Source: an uncultured Bacilli bacterium (lineage in GTDB: Bacteria; Bacillota_I; Bacilli_A; RF39; UBA660). Taken from it: DNA of 7,469 nucleotides. Shown here piece by piece: positions 1 through 6,029 of this stretch; position 1 is the first letter of the stretch, and each line of letters begins with the position of its first letter. The DNA lies in assembly GCA_934099115.1 (NCBI GenBank), contig CAKOPK010000024.1, forward strand, positions 1 through 7,469, in the 5' to 3' direction. The position numbers and the translations under genes are program-made. The notes beneath the pieces are model-generated. The model was not told the origin of the DNA, ran no database searches, and worked only from the letters and a program-made list of their open reading frames with translations.

Positions 1-139
1 TCTTATCTATACAAATATCTTCTATAAATAATAACCTTCTTTGTTTAAAAATTCCATCTTCCTTAACTTCTTTTATATCTGAAATGATTTCACCAACAAT
101 TACATCATTAACTTCCGCAACAAAGCAAAAATATTGAAT
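1..139 (-). pseudogene. GNAT acetyltransferase fragment, cut at its 5' side and running off the left edge
   Basis: The minus strand is open from 139 to the window edge (about 46 codons). It contains FVAEVNDVIVGEIISDIKE followed by LLFIEDICIDK. This is the layout of strands 2 to 4 of GNAT N-acetyltransferases: a hydrophobic strand ending in 'VAE', a turn, 'IVG', then an acidic 'IEDICID' strand leading toward the acetyl-CoA loop, which would lie outside the window. Such enzymes move an acetyl group from acetyl-CoA to an amine; the substrate here is unknown. The frame is closed by TAA at 140-142 and by another stop near 152-154. No ATG, GTG or TTG start precedes the conserved part, so the first 40 or so residues expected of the family are missing. 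I infer a gene truncated at or near an element boundary. The family call rests on pattern recognition over a short stretch. Confidence 0.6.
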
Positions 140-218
140 TTAGGTCAAGTCTTATCTTTCATTTTATACTTAAAGATTTTTAAAATTACTTTTTATCTTT
201 TAAAGTGGCTATTTATCA

Positions 219-240
219 GTATTTTATAGTTATAAAATAC
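219..240. repeat. 22-bp palindrome with a 2-bp centre
   Basis: GTATTTTATA (219-228) and TATAAAATAC (231-240) are exact reverse complements separated by GT. The site lies about 55 bp upstream of the promoter candidate at 295-322. It could be a regulator binding site or an end structure of the element. AT-rich DNA produces such palindromes fairly often, but ten perfect pairs are more than I would expect by chance at one place. Confidence 0.5.
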
Positions 241-290
241 AAAAATATTTTAATTCCAATACTTTCGCAAAATTAAATTTTTAAACGAAA

Positions 291-322
291 TTGTTTGACA
301 TTTGTTTGACAAGATTTATAAA
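291..322 (+). promoter_or_regulatory. Candidate sigma-A promoter with doubled -35 box
   Basis: TTGTTTGACA occurs twice 11 bp apart (291-300 and 302-311), each copy holding a perfect TTGACA. The first TTGACA (295-300) is 16 bp from TATAAA (317-322), a good vegetative promoter. With the terminator at 456-492 it would define a short transcript of roughly 165 nt. No convincing ORF with a ribosome binding site lies inside, so the product may be a small RNA or leader. Confidence 0.45.
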
Positions 323-455
323 AGTCATAACAAAATCTTACTTATTGATATCATTATTTTAATATTAAGCATTATAAAAGTCAATGAAGTTATACCAATC
401 TTAAGTTTTATCGCCTTATTTTTGATTGTGGTGGCTAATTGAATAAGAATAAACC

Positions 456-492
456 AACTACTTGTAGTTCTAAAGCTACAGGTAGTTTTTTT
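456..492 (+). terminator. Rho-independent terminator
   Basis: AACTACTTGTAG (456-467) pairs with CTACAGGTAGTT (476-487) over 12 positions, with one G-T pair and an 8-nt loop. A run of T continues to 492. It is the strongest terminator in the window. It ends any transcript from the 291-322 promoter and separates the left edge from the mobilisation region. Confidence 0.85.
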
Positions 493-518
493 AGTTTGAA
501 AGAGAAATGCAACACCTC

Positions 519-653
519 TTAAAAAGTATTTGGTGTGATGAGCCGATGCTATAAAGTTTATCCGTATTTGTATAAGTAGTCTAATTATACAAAGTGCGTA
601 AGTGAGAGTTTAGAACAAAAACTCACAATAAATTAAAGAGTATTCGGTGGCAT
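519..653 (+). repeat. Diverged direct-repeat pair in the leader region
   Basis: The 21 bases at 519-539 and those at 633-653 match at 17 positions: TTAAA-A/G-AGTATT-T/C-GGTG, then a differing pair, then AT. Both copies can be read as Leu-Lys-Ser-Ile. The first lies inside a 15-codon ORF (507-554, ATG to TAA) with no good ribosome binding site. Hairpins lie between the copies: TTTGTATAA/TTATACAAA (567-575/585-593) and GAGTTT/AAACTC (606-611/619-624). This may be an old duplication or a structured RNA or DNA motif; its function is unknown. Confidence 0.4.
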
Positions 654-693
654 ATTTGATATGGATTTGCAATTGTAAAAAGTTTGGGCAAGT

Positions 694-858
694 ATGAACA
701 AAGATATTTCCTTTGTAGAAATATCAGCAATTATAGTAGTTATATTACTACTTACTAGACTACCTATGAAACGAGGTGAACGACCGACGGTTTCAGCTTA
801 TATAGGTGTAATAATTCTATTTTTCACAAATGGGATTATTACACCTAATTCACTTTAG
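694..858 (+). CDS. Possible 54-residue two-span membrane peptide
   Basis: An ATG-to-TAG frame encodes a small protein I do not recognise. It has two hydrophobic stretches (about residues 5-20 and 35-49) joined by a basic loop, TRLPMKRGERPT. The composition looks protein-like, with a positive loop between two membrane spans, as in small phage, toxin or mobile-element membrane peptides. Against it, there is no clear Shine-Dalgarno upstream, and several inverted repeats lie inside the frame (703-710/718-725 and most of 803-815/835-847). The DNA may therefore be conserved for structure rather than protein. It lies between a terminator and the oriT, upstream of mobV. No function can be assigned. 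Confidence 0.35.
   Translation: MNKDISFVEISAIIVVILLLTRLPMKRGERPTVSAYIGVIILFFTNGIITPNSL
803..847. repeat. 13-bp perfect inverted repeat
   Basis: TAGGTGTAATAAT (803-815) and ATTATTACACCTA (835-847) are exact reverse complements with a 19-nt spacer. They lie in the second half of the small ORF. No T-run follows, so this is probably not a terminator. It belongs to the hairpin series leading to oriT. Confidence 0.7.
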
Positions 859-901
859 CTCTCTCACTCTGGTTTCTGCTTGGTAGTTGCTAAAGTGAAT
901 T
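847..901. repeat. 13-bp perfect inverted repeat
   Basis: AATTCACTTTAGC (847-859) and GCTAAAGTGAATT (889-901) are exact reverse complements with a 29-nt spacer. The left arm starts on the last base of the preceding repeat and covers the TAG stop of the small ORF. In single-stranded DNA or RNA it would form the next stem in the series. Confidence 0.7.
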
Positions 902-931
902 GAGTAAGAAAAATTTATTTTTCTTGCTCAA
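900..931. repeat. 15-position hairpin with 2-nt loop
   Basis: TTGAGTAAGAAAAAT (900-914) and ATTTTTCTTGCTCAA (917-931) pair at 14 positions plus one T-G, with only TT between them. The bases that follow are not a T-run, so a DNA or RNA structural element is more likely than a terminator. Such near-perfect hairpins occur at single-strand origins and in oriT regions of mobilisable plasmids; which role applies here is inference. Confidence 0.7.
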
Positions 932-995
932 ATTTCATAAAAATTGCGATAAGCATTTTTTATGAAATAACCTAAAAATGCGAATAGCAATTTTT
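932..995. repeat. Nested, mutually exclusive inverted repeats
   Basis: ATTTCATAAAAA (932-943) pairs with TTTTTATGAAAT (957-968). The same bases can instead join a longer fold: 939-960 pairs with 974-995 through AAAAATTGC/GCAATTTTT and GCATTTTT/AAAAATGC, with a 5-nt internal loop (GATAA against GAATA). The two folds share sequence and cannot form together, so a structural switch is possible. The position, 40-100 bp upstream of the predicted nick site, suggests part of an extended oriT. Confidence 0.65.
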
Positions 996-1032
996 AAGTT
1001 TGGGGTGTGGGGTTGTAAAACCCTGCCATACG

Positions 1033-1062
1033 GACAAACTTGTTTGTCTAGTTTGTTAGACA
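1033..1062 (+). other. oriT: oriT of MobV type (predicted)
   Basis: TGTCTA (1045-1050) and TAGACA (1057-1062) form an inverted repeat around GTTTGT. The resulting TCTAGTTTGTTAGAC closely matches the RSA/oriT core of Pre/MobV plasmids (GTCTAGTGTGTTAGAC, as I recall it). By analogy with pMV158 (nick in TAGTGTG/TTA), the nick would fall between 1055 and 1056 on the plus strand. A second perfect repeat, GACAAAC/GTTTGTC (1033-1039/1042-1048), overlaps the left arm. A GGGTT/AACCC hairpin (1010-1014/1019-1023) lies just before. Placement directly upstream of the relaxase gene is typical. Confidence 0.75.
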
Positions 1063-1104
1063 TTCAAAGAATATCTTGAGCAAAGAAGGAGGTTCAAAGA
1101 AGAT

Positions 1105-2271
1105 ATGAGCTATGCTATTATAAGAAATGATAAATTAACAAGAGTGGATGCACAAGGGTCATATATTCACAATGATAGAAGGTCAAAAGGTCATTCTAAT
1201 AAAGATATTGACACTACAAGAACACATCTTAATTTTTGGTGTAAGAAAAATGAACAAACTTATATAAAAGAATTTGATAAAATGAAAAAGGAATATGATT
1301 TAAAAGGCACTATTAGAAGTAATAGTAATATCATGTGTGAAATGATAATTACTTCTGATAATGCTTTTTTTGATAAAATTGGTTTAGAAGAAACAAAACG
1401 ATACTTCAAAGAAAGTTGTAAATTTGTATATGATTATAAAAATTTTGGAGAAAAATATATTGTGTCAGCAGCAGTACATTTAGATAAAACTACACCACAT
1501 ATGCATTTAGTTTATATACCAGTAATTCATACAAAAGATAAAGAGGGCAAAGATATTGATAAAATATGTTGTAGAGATTTTTGGAAAGACAGAGATAGTT
1601 ACAGACAATTACAAAATGCCTTTCACAAATATATCACTTCAAAAGGGTTTGATTTAGAGCGAGGTTTACCAGTAGAAGAAACGGGAGCTAAACATGAAAA
1701 AATAGAAGATTTAAAGAAATTGACTAATTTTGAAAACACTAAAAAAGTATTAGATAATATAAAACTAGAATTACCAGAAACTCCAGATATAAATGATATT
1801 AAACTAATAAAACTTAATAGAGAAAAAGTGGAAAATGAAATTATTAAGCCAAAAGATAATATGATAGAAAAACTATATAATGAAAAAGTTTCTTTACAAA
1901 AGGAATTATTAAAACAAGTCAATTTAGTTAATGAGGCTGAAAAATACCAAAAAGAAAGAGATGCCATACTTGCTGATAATGAAGAATTGCACAATATTGT
2001 AAAACATTTAGAACACGAATATAAACAGAAAAATAATACTCTGGATTTAAGATTTGAAAATAGAAAAAGAGAATTAGAGCAAGATTTTCAAAATAAAGAA
2101 TTTGACATTGAATATAAATATAAAAACAAAATTAGGTCATTAGAAAAAGAAAATACCCATTTACACAAGATTATTGATAAATTTTATGAAACTGTTGATA
2201 AATTTATAGTTTGGATTTGCCATAAATTTGGTATTGGTGAATCTAAAGAATTAGTTAGAAATTTTGAATAA
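1105..2271 (+). CDS. mobV: MobV/Pre family relaxase (plasmid recombination enzyme)
   Basis: This HUH relaxase would nick its oriT, stay bound to the 5' end and start single-strand transfer through a helper conjugation apparatus. The relaxase domain covers about residues 1-195. The N-terminal motif has YIHNDR, with His22 where pMV158 MobM carries its catalytic His22, followed by SNKDIDTTRTHLNF. The metal-binding motif is HLDKTTPHMH (His125, His132, His134). Residues about 235-360 are rich in Glu, Lys and Leu with heptad-like spacing, a probable coiled coil. The ATG is set by AAGGAGGT at 1086-1093. The frame stops at TAA 2269-2271, but the next 25 codons (to 2349) read like the usual MobV C-terminal tail, so the protein is probably cut short by a nonsense change. 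The catalytic domain is complete, so activity may remain. Confidence 0.92.
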   Translation: MSYAIIRNDKLTRVDAQGSYIHNDRRSKGHSNKDIDTTRTHLNFWCKKNEQTYIKEFDKMKKEYDLKGTIRSNSNIMCEMIITSDNAFFDKIGLEETKRYFKESCKFVYDYKNFGEKYIVSAAVHLDKTTPHMHLVYIPVIHTKDKEGKDIDKICCRDFWKDRDSYRQLQNAFHKYITSKGFDLERGLPVEETGAKHEKIEDLKKLTNFENTKKVLDNIKLELPETPDINDIKLIKLNREKVENEIIKPKDNMIEKLYNEKVSLQKELLKQVNLVNEAEKYQKERDAILADNEELHNIVKHLEHEYKQKNNTLDLRFENRKRELEQDFQNKEFDIEYKYKNKIRSLEKENTHLHKIIDKFYETVDKFIVWICHKFGIGESKELVRNFE

Positions 2272-2349
2272 GAAACTCATGCTTTTATTGATCCCAAAAG
2301 GCAACTTGAGTATGAACAAGAAAATGAATACGAACTTGAAATATTATAA
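2272..2349 (+). pseudogene. Detached C-terminal tail of mobV
   Basis: Directly after the mobV stop and in the same frame are 25 open codons ending in TAA (2347-2349). They begin ETHAFIDPKRQLEYEQE and finish in an acidic stretch. MobV proteins that I recall end in a similar 'F-E-K/E-E-x-x-x-F/I-x-P-x-x-Q' tail. I infer that the TAA at 2269-2271 replaced a sense codon (AAA, GAA or CAA are each one base away). A hairpin follows within 4 bp, as expected for the real end of the gene. Confidence 0.65.
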
Positions 2350-2352
2350 ATA

Positions 2353-2376
2353 GGAGTTAGTGAAATTACTAACTCC
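2353..2376. terminator. Hairpin between converging genes, probable terminator
   Basis: GGAGTTAGT (2353-2361) pairs perfectly with ACTAACTCC (2368-2376) around a 6-nt loop. It sits between the end of mobV (plus) and the end of the permease gene (minus, 2402), where a bidirectional terminator would serve both. The T-tracts are poor on both sides, so termination may be weak. Confidence 0.6.
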
Positions 2377-2401
2377 CCTTGTATAATGAAATCTTCTAGT
2401 T

Positions 2402-3178
2402 TTAGTTTAAAATTAAATCACATATTAATTTTATAAATAAAACTATAAAAATAATTATAAACAATGGTTTTATAATTTTATTTTCTTTTTTTATAGCTAA
2501 TCCTGCTCCTATATAATTCCCTAGCATAGAACTTATTGCTGCTGGAATAGCGATTTCAAATACTATCTTTCCAGAAAATAAAAATGTACTCATTGCAACT
2601 AAATTTAAACAGCAATTTACAATTCTAGCATTTCCACATGCCTTTACAGAGCTCAACTTAAAAAAGTTTATGAATATTAATATCAAAAATGATGTTGTTC
2701 CTACTCCTAAAAATCCCCCATAAAATCCCATTGCTAGTCCAAATATTAGTGAAAAAATTAACATCTTAAATTTTGGTAGTTTCACTTCTACATTGTCATT
2801 ATTTAATAAATCTTTAACATTTCCTTTAATAATTAACAAAAATATTAGTATTGGTAATATAACTACTAAGATATATTTTAAATATATATCACTTAAATAT
2901 AGTGTTAACTTTGAACCTATAGCTGAACCAATCATACAAATTATAGCAAATATAGAGACAGATTTTATATCAAATCTCTTTTCTTTTATATATCGAACTG
3001 CTGATGTAAATGTTCCTAAAAATGATGCAAATTTATTTGTTCCATAAGCATAATGTGTTGGTAACCCTGATACTATATAAGTAGGTATACTGATTAAGGC
3101 TCCACTACCAACTATTGCATCTAATATTCCGCTAATAAATATTAATGGACATATAATAATGAGTTTTTCTAATTGCAT
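2402..3178 (-). CDS. TauE/SafE (YfcA-like) membrane permease
   Basis: The 258-residue protein is almost wholly hydrophobic, with about seven or eight membrane spans. It shows the two-repeat TauE/SafE (former DUF81) pattern. The N-terminal repeat has GILDAIVGSGALISIPTYI and then AYGTNKFASFLGT. The second has GFYGGFLGVGTTSFLI. The YfcA subgroup, which it resembles, has length near 260. The family exports or imports small sulfur and carbon anions such as sulfite or sulfoacetate; the substrate here is not known. The ATG at 3176-3178 overlaps the end of the HD gene by 10 bp. It has its own AAGGAGA (3188-3194) inside that gene, so translation can start independently of the broken upstream frames. 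It appears intact and is the last gene of a three-gene minus-strand cluster. Confidence 0.85.
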   Translation of the reverse strand: MQLEKLIIICPLIFISGILDAIVGSGALISIPTYIVSGLPTHYAYGTNKFASFLGTFTSAVRYIKEKRFDIKSVSIFAIICMIGSAIGSKLTLYLSDIYLKYILVVILPILIFLLIIKGNVKDLLNNDNVEVKLPKFKMLIFSLIFGLAMGFYGGFLGVGTTSFLILIFINFFKLSSVKACGNARIVNCCLNLVAMSTFLFSGKIVFEIAIPAAISSMLGNYIGAGLAIKKENKIIKPLFIIIFIVLFIKLICDLILN

Positions 3179-3906
3179 TTTGATTTTTCTCCTTTATCTC
3201 TTAATTTATCACTTAAATATATCTTTCTTTTAAAATTTTTATCATAATATTCTTTTTCCCCTTCATATAATTTAGACAAATTATATTCTATTGGTTCTAT
3301 TTTTGAATCTAAATCATCTGCTTGTGCAACTATAATTGATTCTATCATACAATTATCTGTAAATGTTCCTATATCTTGTGACATATGTGTAGCAATTATA
3401 TGCAACATTTGATTTTTTACTATATTACCTAAATTACTTTTATCTAAATATTCTTTTACTATGTTTACTCCAAAATATGTGTGTTCTAATAAATTAGAGT
3501 TAATAGTTTTAGGACACTTTAATTCTTCATTATCAATCCATTCCCTCATTGTTTCTATTTTTCCAATATCGTGCAAACTTGCTCCAAATATTATTAAATC
3601 ACTATCTATAACTTTACTATTATATAATTTAGCTATTTATAAAGATAATTTAGTCACTCCTAAACTATGATATAAAAGTCCTCCTTTAAAAAAGTGATGA
3701 CTACCTTCTTCATAGATACCATCTCTATAATAATCTGGCATTGCTGATCTATTACAAAAACTTTCCTTGTTATCTATTAGTATAGATTTTGCTATAGCAA
3801 TTAAATCTTTATTTTCCATTAAATCTATGTATGTTAATAATTCTTTAAAAGTAGTTTCTATTTCTTGTTCATGATATTTTTTCATTATAAAATTAATTTC
3901 TTTCAT
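3169..3906 (-). pseudogene. HD-domain phosphohydrolase, split by one in-frame TAA
   Basis: Read from ATG 3906 to TAG 3169 this is one 245-codon frame, interrupted only by TAA at 3637-3639 (codon 90). It carries the HD superfamily metal-site pattern: His80 in GGLLYHSLG before the stop, then His112-Asp113 in LHDIGKIE, His142 in EHTYFG, His174 in IATHMSQDIG and Asp197 in AQADDLD after it. Spacing and motifs recall the HD part of YhaM-like 3'-5' exoribonucleases, but the N-terminal OB domain is absent, so the substrate is uncertain (phosphate ester or nucleotide). The stop separates the first His from the rest of the metal site, so neither fragment should work alone. There is no clear ribosome binding site 18 bp after the preceding gene. 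CAA, AAA or GAA to TAA is a likely origin. Confidence 0.75.
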
Positions 3907-3924
3907 TATTTCGATTTTTTATAT

Positions 3925-4602
3925 TTATTCACTACATTTATCTATAAATCTTTTAAATATTTCATTATTAATATTACTTATATCAAATTGTTCTGGATGC
4001 CACTGTATGCCTAAATTAAATTTTTTATTTTTTAGTTCTACTGCTTCTATCAATCCATCTTCTGAATAAGCAACAGGCTCGTATATCCCTGTATTTGTAG
4101 ATGTTCTAGTATGAACACTATTTACATATAATTTTTCTACTTTTAATATATCATATAAAAACGAGTTTTGTTTTATTGAAACCATATGTGCTGTTAAATT
4201 ATCATATTTATTATTATGTATTTTGGGGTTTGTATCTCTTCTAAAGTTTCAACCACCTGCTTTTATTAAACAATTCATTCCCGCACAAATTCCTAAAACA
4301 GGAATGTTCTTGTCAATTAAATATTTTGCAAGATTTACTTCATATGTAGAATAATTAATACCACCTTGTAATATAATTCCATCACATAATTTAATTTGTT
4401 GTATTATTTTATCATCAATTCCTGCTACGACAATATCTTCTACTTTTTCATCATATTTATTTAACATTGTATTATTTAATGTTATAGGTATCCCTCCATT
4501 AAGTATTACCTTTTCACATAAATTGGTATTTGAAAAAAATGCATTTCTTCCTTCAGTATCTACTACAATTTTACTTACAATTCCTATTATTGGCTTATTC
4601 AT
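3925..4602 (-). pseudogene. Class I glutamine amidotransferase / peptidase C26 (PuuD-like), split by one in-frame TGA
   Basis: From ATG 4602 to TAA 3925 there are 225 codons in one frame, broken only by TGA at 4249-4251 (codon 118). Before the stop are PIIGIV at the N-terminus, CDGIILQGG and the nucleophile elbow LGICAGMN (Cys106). After it come NFRRDT, where family members have a 'GGxLyQD' turn, and the catalytic His-Glu in LGIQWHPEQF. C26 members such as gamma-glutamyl-GABA hydrolase cut gamma-glutamyl amide bonds and are about 240-255 residues, so the original was nearly full length. The stop divides the Cys from the His/Glu, so fragments should be inactive. The start has an excellent AGGAGG (4608-4613) 5 bp away. 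It is the first gene of the cluster with the HD protein and the permease. Confidence 0.8.
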
Positions 4603-4629
4603 AACAACCTCCTATATATTGTATTATTT

Positions 4630-4728
4630 CTAAAAATATCCTAATTGTTGATTCAATCTAGCTATCTCAACTTTTACATCATTTTAAACATATCATAAAA
4701 CAACTTTTTCCTCAATAAAATCTAACAA
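4630..4728 (-). pseudogene. Possible degraded 3' end of an unknown gene
   Basis: In the 164-bp gap upstream of the amidotransferase, one minus-strand frame reads LLDFIEEKVVL, TGA (4693-4695), Tyr-Val, TAA (4684-4686), then NDVKVEIARLNQQLGYF and TAG (4630-4632). The last part has the mixed charge and heptad-like look of a real C-terminal helix. I do not recognise the family, and a frame this short may be chance. If real, it is another decayed gene and would have preceded the amidotransferase in the same direction. Confidence 0.25.
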
Positions 4729-4766
4729 CTATTTAAGAATTTATATTTAAAATTTTCGTACTAATA

Positions 4767-5900
4767 TTATCTATTTTCAATCATCCAATTATATAAAGTA
4801 TCTTCATCTAATTTGCCTTTTTTGAACAATTTAATTTTCTCTTGTGCCTCTTTCTTCCATTTGTCAAAATCTTTCTTTAATTGCTTATTTCCTTTGTTTC
4901 TATATACTGTCATAACCTTTTGCTGATATGTTCGTCTATAAAGTAATAATGCAGGATTACTTTCAAGACTCTTTTTATAAGTTTCACTTGCTCCTTTATC
5001 TCTACAAGTTGCACTACCATCAACATTTTTCAAATCGCAATAAATCTCATTTTGTCTAAATGTTGGTATAAAATATCTACCACAAATCTGACAAGTTTTA
5101 ATTGATAGATTTTCTTGTCTTACAAGTTGATCTAATATAATAAAGCAAATACTTCTCAATTTTGTACTTGTATAAACATTGTGCAATTCTAAATTTGGGT
5201 CTTTTTCTTCAATACCTTTTATTAAATGTTCTATACTTTTATTGTGATGATGGTTGTGTATATTTATATAATTATCTAATATAACCTCTACATCTTGTGA
5301 ATATGTATAAAGTTCGTTGTGTTTAATTGTATAAGCAACAAATTTTGAATATGTATTATGTTCTTTTAATTCTTCATTTCCATTTAAGTTATATACAAAA
5401 TCTACACATTTCTTGAAATTATCTTGCCATTCTAATAGGTCATCTAGGCTTGTGGTATAAATATCTTCTAACATTTTCATAAATTCTGCATCTGTTATGT
5501 ACTCATCAGTTTTTGAATATATGTAAGGTGTATATTCTTTTATTAATTCAAAACCATAAGCATAAAAGAAAGTATTATATGCAGATTCAAAAGATGAAAA
5601 ATCAGCATTTAAAAAATTTATTAGCAACGAGCCTATACTTTCTGCATAATGAATATAAATAGTTGAAGGTTGTCTAATAACTTCTTTTTTCTTATTCAAT
5701 TTTGTTTTTGAAATATCTTTTTCTAATTCTAAATATACTCTTGTTTCATCTTTCTTTTTTTCTTCATCATTTTCCTTGTCTGTATCTTTTCTTAATACAT
5801 TATATAAATATAAAGATGTTGCATAATATTCTTCTTTATCTTTCATATTAAACCATATATAAAAATCTTCTAAAACAAGATGGCGAGGTAATTCTCTCAT
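4767..5900 (-). CDS. Cys4-cluster protein, probably DUF6076 family
   Basis: The 377-residue protein has no signal peptide or membrane span. A charged, low-complexity stretch lies at about residues 38-72. The middle (about 80-260) is probably helical and rich in aromatic residues, with an NIHNHHHNKS histidine patch. Near the C-terminus are CQICGRYF, YCD and ATCRDKG, giving Cys270, Cys273, Cys288 and Cys299 in a CX2C-X14-C-X10-C pattern that should bind zinc. A Lys-rich tail follows. I associate this layout with DUF6076 proteins found in clostridial mobile elements; the function is unknown, and a nucleic acid-binding role is only a guess. The ATG has AAGGAGA (5907-5913). It is transcribed away from the HTH gene, with a shared 217-bp control region, and appears intact. 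Confidence 0.75.
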   Translation of the reverse strand: MRELPRHLVLEDFYIWFNMKDKEEYYATSLYLYNVLRKDTDKENDEEKKKDETRVYLELEKDISKTKLNKKKEVIRQPSTIYIHYAESIGSLLINFLNADFSSFESAYNTFFYAYGFELIKEYTPYIYSKTDEYITDAEFMKMLEDIYTTSLDDLLEWQDNFKKCVDFVYNLNGNEELKEHNTYSKFVAYTIKHNELYTYSQDVEVILDNYINIHNHHHNKSIEHLIKGIEEKDPNLELHNVYTSTKLRSICFIILDQLVRQENLSIKTCQICGRYFIPTFRQNEIYCDLKNVDGSATCRDKGASETYKKSLESNPALLLYRRTYQQKVMTVYRNKGNKQLKKDFDKWKKEAQEKIKLFKKGKLDEDTLYNWMIENR

Positions 5901-5959
5901 TTTTTATCTCCTTCGTTTTTTGTTTTGTGAAAAATTTTAATAAAATGTTTAAAATTGTA

Positions 5960-5988
5960 CTGACAAACACAATTTATAATCGTATAAT
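5960..5988 (+). promoter_or_regulatory. Promoter P1 for the HTH gene
   Basis: CTGACA (5960-5965) is followed after exactly 17 bp by a perfect TATAAT (5983-5988). It points toward the helix-turn-helix gene. Its -10 box touches the inverted repeat at 5987-6007, so a bound protein would block it. Confidence 0.65.
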
Positions 5989-6007
5989 AACAATATGAAA
6001 TTGTTAT
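5987..6007. promoter_or_regulatory. Probable operator overlapping both promoters
   Basis: ATAACAAT (5987-5994) and ATTGTTAT (6000-6007) form a perfect 8-bp inverted repeat with a 5-bp spacer. It overlaps the -10 of P1 and the -35 of P2. A third, half-matching ATAACAA lies at 6043-6049. This is the arrangement of an autorepressed regulator. The HTH protein or the Xis-like protein encoded downstream are the natural candidates to bind it, by inference. Confidence 0.5.
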
Positions 6008-6029
6008 GTAAGATTTTTTACAATATAAT
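6001..6029 (+). promoter_or_regulatory. Promoter P2 for the HTH gene
   Basis: TTGTTA (6001-6006), 17 bp, then a perfect TATAAT (6024-6029). It is tandem with P1. Its -35 box lies inside the right arm of the inverted repeat at 5987-6007. The expected start site is near 6036, leaving a leader of about 80 nt. Confidence 0.6.

Noticed and set aside
535..600. Possible hammerhead or group II intron piece (GTGATGAGCCG and GTGCG motifs)
   Set aside because: The invariant CUGAUGA...GAAA arrangement is not met, and no domain V-like hairpin or intron-encoded protein is present.
1623..1994. 123-codon minus-strand ORF inside mobV
   Set aside because: It is Ser/Leu/Phe-rich, as expected for the antisense of Lys/Glu-rich coding sequence, and has no family motif. 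mobV on the other strand is clearly real.
2793..3047. 84-codon plus-strand ORF inside the permease gene
   Set aside because: It is a shadow frame of the TauE/YfcA gene, with no ribosome binding site and no recognisable domain.
3461..3670. 69-codon plus-strand ORF across the HD gene
   Set aside because: It is antisense to the HD frame and spans the nonsense position only because the minus-strand TAA reads as TTA here; no domain.
4249..4251. TGA in the amidotransferase as a selenocysteine codon
   Set aside because: The position is a glycine-rich turn, not the catalytic Cys (which is intact at Cys106), and no SECIS-like hairpin is evident directly downstream.
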